Assembly (NCBI GenBank): GCA_023411375.1
Contig: JAEYOW010000024.1
Location: forward strand, 1 to 36,842
Source: Bacillota bacterium
GTDB taxonomy: Bacteria; Bacillota; Clostridia; Christensenellales; Aristaeellaceae
Reading direction: 5' to 3'
Length of the DNA stretch: 36,842 nucleotides
The translations under genes and the position numbers were made by a program. Below are positions 32,135 to 36,842 of this stretch, one piece after another (within the stretch, counting starts at the first letter, position 1; each line of letters begins with the position of its first letter). Below the pieces are notes generated by a model. The model was not told the origin of the DNA. It saw nothing but the letters and a program-made list of their open reading frames with translations, and made no database searches.

Positions 32135-32882
32135 TGAAAGGCTGATTCTGTACGGACTCAAAACCTGTATCGAGGCCATTGAAGAGGTCGAGTGCCACGT
32201 GCGCACGGCGCAGGACGGCAAGCAGGCGCTGTGCCTTTTAGAGGCCCTTCCTGTTGATCTGATGGTTACGGACATCGAAATGCCCTCCTGCAATGGGCTG
32301 GAGCTGATTGAGAAGGCGCAGAAACGGGGGTTGTATAAAAAGTGCGTCATTTTATCCGGGTATGAGAAATTTGAATACGCCCAGTCTGCCATCCGTTTCG
32401 GCGTTAAGGATTACCTGCTCAAGCCGTTTGATAGGGACGATCTGGTGCGCAACATTTGCAACGCGGCCGCCGAGCTGGGCAGGGCGGAGGAACTGAGCCT
32501 GCTTAAAAAATACGATGTCTATATGCCGCATGTTACGCAGGAGGAACCGCCTTATGCGTTGCGTAAATATTACCAGTACATGAAGGAGAATTATAACCGC
32601 AGCATTTCGCTCACCATGCTGGCCCAAAAATACGGCAAGAGCGAGGGCTACCTCTGTAGCCTTTTCAAGAAGGAATGGAACACAACCTTTTTGGAGCTGA
32701 TCAATGAGATGCGCCTCCGGCAGGCGCTGTGCCTGCTGCTTTACGAGCAGGGGCTCACCGTTGGTGAAATCGCGGCAAAGGTGGGCTACCAGACGGAACG
32801 CCAGCTCTTCCGTCTATTGAAGAACAAGCTGGATATGACGCCTCAACAGGTGCGCAACGGAGAGGCGGCCCGGGCTGTATAG
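32112..32882 (+). CDS. YesN-type response regulator with AraC output domain
   Basis: A 256-residue cytoplasmic regulator. The receiver (1-120) has the acidic pair in IVDDE, phospho-acceptor D54 in VTDIEMP and K104 in DYLLKPFD. After a short linker an AraC/XylS helix-turn-helix domain (about 150-250) shows SISLTMLAQKYGKSEGYLCSLFKKE and the second HTH LTVGEIAAKVGYQTERQLFRLLKNK. Paired with the overlapping kinase. The linker is short compared with classical YesN. Its likely target is the transporter operon 280 nt downstream, where a direct repeat precedes the permease gene. AAAGGAGGG gives a strong ribosome site. Confidence 0.94.
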   Translation: MEILIVDDERLILYGLKTCIEAIEEVECHVRTAQDGKQALCLLEALPVDLMVTDIEMPSCNGLELIEKAQKRGLYKKCVILSGYEKFEYAQSAIRFGVKDYLLKPFDRDDLVRNICNAAAELGRAEELSLLKKYDVYMPHVTQEEPPYALRKYYQYMKENYNRSISLTMLAQKYGKSEGYLCSLFKKEWNTTFLELINEMRLRQALCLLLYEQGLTVGEIAAKVGYQTERQLFRLLKNKLDMTPQQVRNGEAARAV

Positions 32883-32971
32883 CGGGCGCGCCTACCGGGC
32901 TGTCATGCCCGTCGCGGGATTCCGGCCTACCGGCAATCGGCATGGCATCCCCGACCGTCCGCTTTCAGTAG

Positions 32972-32995
32972 AAAAGCCCCCTGAGGGGCTTTTTC
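32972..32995 (+). terminator. Intrinsic terminator of the kinase-regulator operon
   Basis: AAAAGCCCC (32972-32980), CTGA loop, GGGGCTTTT (32985-32993) and a further TT. It separates the sensor genes from the transporter operon, which therefore needs its own promoter. Confidence 0.92.
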
Positions 32996-33043
32996 CTGTT
33001 TTTATGCCAATGAAATGTCATATTCGGCGGATTATCAGTAATT

Positions 33044-33071
33044 TTGGACAGCCAATATGAGGATTGGACAG
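33044..33071 (+). promoter_or_regulatory. Direct repeat, candidate AraC-type regulator site
   Basis: TTGGACAG occurs at 33044-33051 and 33064-33071, 20 bp start to start, i.e. about two helical turns, the geometry used by AraC-family activators. It lies about 90 bp before the permease gene, and no good -35/-10 pair is visible downstream (best -10-like TAAAGT at 33096), as expected for an activator-dependent promoter. Confidence 0.5.
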
Positions 33072-33155
33072 TGTTCCTCACGCTGCGTACGGTGTTAAAG
33101 TAAGGGTGCGAGAAGAAGTGTTCTTCCATAACAGAAGAAAGGGGCGGCATAGAAG

Positions 33156-34121
33156 TTGGAAATGCGGCAAAGGGGACTCAATATCAGGCACGTTGGCCCG
33201 GGAACCCGTTTCAGGAAGCAGGGAATGCTGCAGATGTTCGTGCTGGCGGGCATCCTCTATATTTTTATTTTTCACTATATCCCCATGTTCGGCCTGATTA
33301 TCGGGTTTAAGGATTACAAGATTACCACCGGCATCGCGGGTATGTTCACCAGTGACTGGGTGGGGTTGAAGTATTTCAAGGAGTTTTTCACGGACTACAA
33401 GTTTGGCGAGCTGATGCGCAACACTTTGGTCCTGAGCATTTTAAAGCTCGTTTGCAGCTTTCCCATCCCCATTTTGCTTGCCATCCTCATCAACGAGGTA
33501 CGCTGCCGCAGGCTCAAGAAGTTTATCCAAACCGTCAGCTATCTACCCTACTTCATCTCCTGGGTAATCGTATCCGGAATGCTCAAAATCATGGCGGATG
33601 ATTCGGGCATCATCAACCAGTGCCTGATGGCCCTTGGCGTTACGGACAAGCCGCTGGAGCTTTTGACCAGCCCCAAATATTTCTACACCATCAGCATCCT
33701 CACCTCCATCTGGAAGGACACCGGTTGGTGGACGATCATTTTCCTGGCGGCGATCACCGGTATCGACCCCACGCTATACGAAGCGGCTGAGATCGATGGC
33801 GCGGGCCGTATCCGCAAGATGGTTAGCATCACGCTTCCCAGCATTTCTCCCACCGTCACGGTGGTGCTGATCTTGGCGCTGGGCAATTTGCTGGGCGGCG
33901 GCCTGAGCGGCTCCAATTTCGAGCAGTGCTACCTGCTGGGCAACTCCGGCAACATAGAGGTCTCCGATATTATCCAGACGTATGTGATGCGCGTTGGCCT
34001 TTCAAACGCGAGGTACTCCTACGCGACGGCGGTGGGTATGTTCCAGTCCGTCATTTCCATCATTTTGGTGTATACCAGCAACTTTATTTCCAAAAAGATT
34101 TCCGGCAACAGCCTGTTTTAA
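33156..34121 (+). CDS. lplB: Carbohydrate ABC transporter permease (LplB-type)
   Basis: A 321-residue inner-membrane subunit of a CUT1 sugar importer of the LplB family, with about six transmembrane helices. The EAA loop that contacts the ATPase is ITGIDPTLYEAAEIDGAGRIRKM with the usual glycine. The N-terminus has a basic cytoplasmic tail, then MFVLAGILYIFIFHYIPMFGLIIGFKDY, diagnostic of the family. Start taken as TTG 33156 (10 nt after GAAAGGGG); ATG 33162 is possible. Forms a complex with the next permease and the binding protein. The ATPase is not encoded here and is probably a shared MsmX-type protein. Confidence 0.92.
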   Translation: MEMRQRGLNIRHVGPGTRFRKQGMLQMFVLAGILYIFIFHYIPMFGLIIGFKDYKITTGIAGMFTSDWVGLKYFKEFFTDYKFGELMRNTLVLSILKLVCSFPIPILLAILINEVRCRRLKKFIQTVSYLPYFISWVIVSGMLKIMADDSGIINQCLMALGVTDKPLELLTSPKYFYTISILTSIWKDTGWWTIIFLAAITGIDPTLYEAAEIDGAGRIRKMVSITLPSISPTVTVVLILALGNLLGGGLSGSNFEQCYLLGNSGNIEVSDIIQTYVMRVGLSNARYSYATAVGMFQSVISIILVYTSNFISKKISGNSLF

Positions 34122-34133
34122 GGGGTGACAGCA

Positions 34134-35036
34134 ATGCAACCGACAAGCATATGGCATAAAAAAAGGACGCGCGAGGACATCATTATCAATATCGTTATCG
34201 CCGTGATCCTGACTGTGGTGGTGGTAAGCTGCCTGTACCCCTTTATCCTTTCGGTGATCCTGTCCTTTAACGAGGGGTTGGACGCGCAGCGCGGCGGCAT
34301 CTATTTTTGGCCCCGTAAGTTTACGCTTAGCAACTATACCTCCCTTTTTAAGGACGCGACGTGGATTAACGCGTTTGGCGTTACCATTCTGCGCACGGTG
34401 ATTGGCACGGCGCTGACGGTCATGTTCACGATGCTTGTGTCCTACGGCCTGTCCCACCGGGATCTGATGTTTCGCAAGTTCTACTTCGGCTTTTTCATCT
34501 TTGCCATGTACTTTTCAGGAGGCGTTATTCCCTACTATATCCTGCTTAGATCCCTGGGCCTGCTAAACACCTTTTGGGTCTATGTGATTCCCGGCTGCCT
34601 GAGCCTGTTCTACATCTTGGTGGCGACCTCCTTCTTCGAGGGCGTTCCCAAGGAGCTGGGGGAGTCGGCCAAGCTGGACGGCGCGGGCGAGGGTACGATT
34701 TTCCTTCGTATCATTCTGCCGCTGTCCAAGCCGCTGATGGCCACCATCGCTATCTTCACCTCCGTGGCGCATTGGAACAGCTGGTACGAGACGGCGTTTT
34801 TTACCAGCCAGAAAAGCCTTCGCACCGTGGCCTACCTGATGATTTCCGTCATCAACAAGTCCAGCACCGCAAACATCGGCAACGACGCGGCTATGGCCGC
34901 CGGCGCCGTGTCAACCACCTCGCTCTCCATACAGCTGGCCGCCATGGTCGTGGCCGTGCTGCCTATTCTGTGCGTGTACCCGTTCTTCCAGCAGTATTTC
35001 GTCACCGGCCTGACGGTCGGCGCTGTTAAGTCCTGA
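34134..35036 (+). CDS. ytcP: Carbohydrate ABC transporter permease (YtcP-type)
   Basis: A 300-residue second permease of the same importer, with about six transmembrane helices. The EAA loop reads VPKELGESAKLDGAGEGTIFLRIILPL. Family segments YPFILSVILSFNEG and FIFAMYFSGGVIPYYILLRSLGLLN are present, and it ends in the usual VGAVKS. The start at 34134 has AAGGGGTGA 5 nt upstream; a GTG at 34125 lies inside that site. It is 12 nt after lplB, so they are co-transcribed. Confidence 0.92.
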   Translation: MQPTSIWHKKRTREDIIINIVIAVILTVVVVSCLYPFILSVILSFNEGLDAQRGGIYFWPRKFTLSNYTSLFKDATWINAFGVTILRTVIGTALTVMFTMLVSYGLSHRDLMFRKFYFGFFIFAMYFSGGVIPYYILLRSLGLLNTFWVYVIPGCLSLFYILVATSFFEGVPKELGESAKLDGAGEGTIFLRIILPLSKPLMATIAIFTSVAHWNSWYETAFFTSQKSLRTVAYLMISVINKSSTANIGNDAAMAAGAVSTTSLSIQLAAMVVAVLPILCVYPFFQQYFVTGLTVGAVKS

Positions 35037-35051
35037 GCCATCCGTGTCTCG

Positions 35052-35082
35052 CTCATATTCATGCTTGCTTTCATGATATGAG
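35052..35082 (+). other. Stem-loop between permease and binding-protein genes
   Basis: CTCATATTCATG (35052-35063) pairs with CATGATATGAG (35072-35082), one bulged T, loop of 8 nt, no U-tract. In importer operons such hairpins often stabilise the binding-protein mRNA. A second AAAGGAGAG (about 35111) is not followed by a start codon. Confidence 0.5.
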
Positions 35083-35181
35083 AAGAAGATAGCCTCGCAG
35101 TTCGTTTTCGAAAGGAGAGAACGCTAAAGCCGTCAAGAAAAACGACCAAACCCCAAAAAACACAGCAAAGGAGAAAGAACA

Positions 35182-36750
35182 ATGAAAAGGAACCTCAAGT
35201 CTGTCCTTACCCTTCTTTTGGCCATGATGCTGCTGGTATGCGGCGCACCCATCGCCCTTGCCCAGGAGGAAACGCCCGTTGATGACAAGTGGATGATCGG
35301 GGACCCCGAAAACCCCATCACTCTTTCCGTTTTCATCAACTTCTCCTGGTACAGCACGGAGTCGTTTACCGGCATCATCCCAGAGGAGATCACCCGCCGC
35401 ACGGGCATCAAGCTTGAACCCACCCGTGCTGTTGACAACAACCAGCTTGGCGTTCTGGTCGCCTCCGGCGAGCTGCCGGACCTGGTGTTTACCAGCAAGC
35501 TGCTCGATACCCTGTCCGACCCCTCCGTGAGCTACTCCTATAACGAGCTCATCGACCAGTACGGCCTGGACTGGGAGGTGGACAACAGCCGCATCGTGAA
35601 CGCGAAGGCGTTCTCAGGCGACGATCATTACTACTTCCTCCATTCTCACGCCGCCACGGATGAGGATTGGCAAAATACGACCGCCGCGCCCATGGTCGCC
35701 AGCATGATCTACCGTCACGATATGCTTGAGGAGCTGGGCAACCCCGAGATTAAGAACGCCGGGGACCTGGAGAATGTACTTGGCATGGTGAAGGACAAGT
35801 GGCCGGACGTGACCCCCCTGGTCTTCTCCGTAGACGCCTGGTACTTAAACCCTCTTAAAACGTGGAACAACTGCTCGCTGCAATATTTTGACGTGGACGA
35901 GAACGGCCAGTGCCAGATCGTGGCCAAGTCCAAGCCCTTCTATGATTATCTTAAGTATTGCAACCGCCTTTACCAGAAGGGCCTCATCAAGGCCGAGTGC
36001 TTCTCGTGGGATACCGCCGCCGCCCGCACCGAAATGTGTAGCGGTAAGGCGTTTGCCAACATCGGCAGCACCCAGTACGGCCCGGGCTATTACAGCGCCA
36101 TTCTTGAGGAATATCCGCAGGCCGAGCTCCGCGAGATGATGCCCCTGTCCGATTATAAGCTTAACGAGAGCGACCTGGGCTGGGCGGGCACCTTCATCAC
36201 CAAAAACAATAAATATCCTGAGGAATCCATCCGCTTCATGCAGTTCCTTTTCTCCGAGGAAGGCCAGAAACTGACCCAGTGGGGCCGCGAGGGCATCGAA
36301 TACACCATCGGCGAGGACGGCCTGCCCGTATTCAGCCAGGAGTGGACCGAGTCCGTGGATAACAACACCAATGCCGAAATCTACAACCCCTGGTTCTACT
36401 TTGGCGGCTCCAAGATTCTTGAGGCGGAAGCGCGCTGCGCTGTCGAGCCCGAAACCTTCCGCGAAAGCAACAACGCCATCCGCCTTTCCTACCATAACGA
36501 GCCATGGTACGCCTACTCCGTGCCCAAGGACGCGGATGGCGATTACAAGGTGATCTACGACAAGATGGTTGACTATGTGAAGACAAACGGTCAGGCAAAG
36601 GTCATTATTTCCGCCAACGACGAGGAGTTTGAAACCAACTACGCCAACTTTATCAGCCAACTGGACAGCATCGGCGTGGACGCGCTGGCCGAGTTTATGA
36701 CCCCCAGGCTTCAGGAGGCCATGGAGCTGTTTGGCGCGAGTTACAAGTAA
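35182..36750 (+). CDS. lplA: Extracellular sugar-binding protein (LplA-type)
   Basis: A 522-residue solute-binding protein of the LplA family, capturing an oligosaccharide outside the membrane and delivering it to the two upstream permeases. The signal peptide is residues 1-27 (KRNLK basic start, LTLLLAMMLLV core, ALA before QEE). The only cysteine there, C20 in LLVCG, is not in a good lipobox, so anchoring is uncertain. The mature domain has family segments such as GELPDLVF, GWAGTFITKNNKYPEESIRFM and LTQWGREGIEYTIGEDG. AAAGGAG lies before the ATG. The 145-nt spacing with a hairpin suggests differential expression. Sugar specificity is not deducible. Confidence 0.92.
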   Translation: MKRNLKSVLTLLLAMMLLVCGAPIALAQEETPVDDKWMIGDPENPITLSVFINFSWYSTESFTGIIPEEITRRTGIKLEPTRAVDNNQLGVLVASGELPDLVFTSKLLDTLSDPSVSYSYNELIDQYGLDWEVDNSRIVNAKAFSGDDHYYFLHSHAATDEDWQNTTAAPMVASMIYRHDMLEELGNPEIKNAGDLENVLGMVKDKWPDVTPLVFSVDAWYLNPLKTWNNCSLQYFDVDENGQCQIVAKSKPFYDYLKYCNRLYQKGLIKAECFSWDTAAARTEMCSGKAFANIGSTQYGPGYYSAILEEYPQAELREMMPLSDYKLNESDLGWAGTFITKNNKYPEESIRFMQFLFSEEGQKLTQWGREGIEYTIGEDGLPVFSQEWTESVDNNTNAEIYNPWFYFGGSKILEAEARCAVEPETFRESNNAIRLSYHNEPWYAYSVPKDADGDYKVIYDKMVDYVKTNGQAKVIISANDEEFETNYANFISQLDSIGVDALAEFMTPRLQEAMELFGASYK

Positions 36751-36791
36751 TACGCTTTGAAACCGAATTAGCGAATCTTCGCTTATCCCTT

Positions 36792-36829
36792 GCGCCGCGC
36801 GGCCCCCCCCCCGGCGGGCCGCGCGGCGC
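36792..36829. repeat. Perfect 13-bp GC palindrome after lplA
   Basis: GCGCCGCGCGGCC (36792-36804) and GGCCGCGCGGCGC (36817-36829) pair perfectly over a 12-nt loop of mainly C and G. There is no U-tract on either strand. It lies 42 nt past the lplA stop and could stabilise the 3' end or act as a strong stem-loop; it also coincides with the window edge. Confidence 0.55.
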
Positions 36830-36842
36830 GCCGGGGCAAAAA

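Noticed and set aside
32883..32970. GCCTACCGG direct repeat (32890-32898, 32925-32933) and small GC hairpins after the response regulator
   Set aside because: Short and GC-biased, with a clear terminator right behind them; no sign of more than local palindromes.

Overview
The window is about 36.8 kb of GC-rich, densely coding DNA from a Gram-positive (Bacillota) bacterium, most likely a GC-rich clostridial lineage. The evidence is the plsX-acpP-rnc-smc-ftsY cluster, DegV, UPF0340, DUF975, DUF3842, Mbeg1-like and C_GCAxxG_C_C proteins, a YesM/YesN-LplB/YtcP/LplA sugar-uptake locus, and many sigma-A promoters with 17-bp spacers. The taxonomic placement is inference. Both ends of the window are GC-only low-complexity stretches, which is typical of metagenomic contig edges.

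Layout. (1) 1-1,567: a degV lipid-binding gene and a small XRE regulator. (2) 1,568-4,359, minus strand: the lysine/diaminopimelate operon asd-dapA-dapB from one strong promoter, with a repeated motif in its leader. (3) 4,568-8,204, plus strand: an ECF transporter S component with a two-domain P-loop kinase, then DUF3842, an Mrp/NBP35 ATPase and a C_GCAxxG_C_C protein. A large dyad element follows between convergent genes. (4) 8,318-10,977, minus strand: an M19 dipeptidase and a GMP-synthase-like protein whose glutaminase catalytic residues and XMP-binding tail are lost, behind an attenuator-like leader. (5) 11,056-15,216: a 1,325-residue membrane-anchored protein with a disordered QRP-repeat cytoplasmic half and an extracellular Ig-like/beta-propeller half. 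(6) 15,229-25,060: plsX, acpP, a multi-hairpin intergenic element, rnc, smc, ftsY, DUF975, GNAT, SpoU methyltransferase and UPF0340. (7) 25,069-28,622, minus strand: a secreted protein, a UPF0104 membrane protein coupled to a GT4 glycosyltransferase, and a DUF3592 protein. (8) 28,679-30,223: an Mbeg1-like hydrolase divergent from DUF3592 over a shared palindrome, then tRNA-Thr(GGU) with its own promoter and terminator. (9) 30,241-36,829: a YesM-type kinase and YesN-type regulator, then two sugar permeases and a solute-binding protein.

How it works together. Region 6 links phospholipid and fatty-acid synthesis to RNA processing, chromosome segregation and membrane-protein targeting. Region 9 is a self-contained carbohydrate-sensing and import module: a membrane kinase reads the signal, the AraC-type regulator probably activates the transporter through the direct repeat at 33,044-33,071, and the ATPase must come from elsewhere in the genome.

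The least conventional items are the dead-glutaminase GuaA paralogue with its leader, the two structured intergenic elements (8,218-8,314 and 16,665-16,776), the recurrent AGGATGG initiation module before four genes, the giant QRP-repeat propeller protein, and the ECF S-component/kinase pair.
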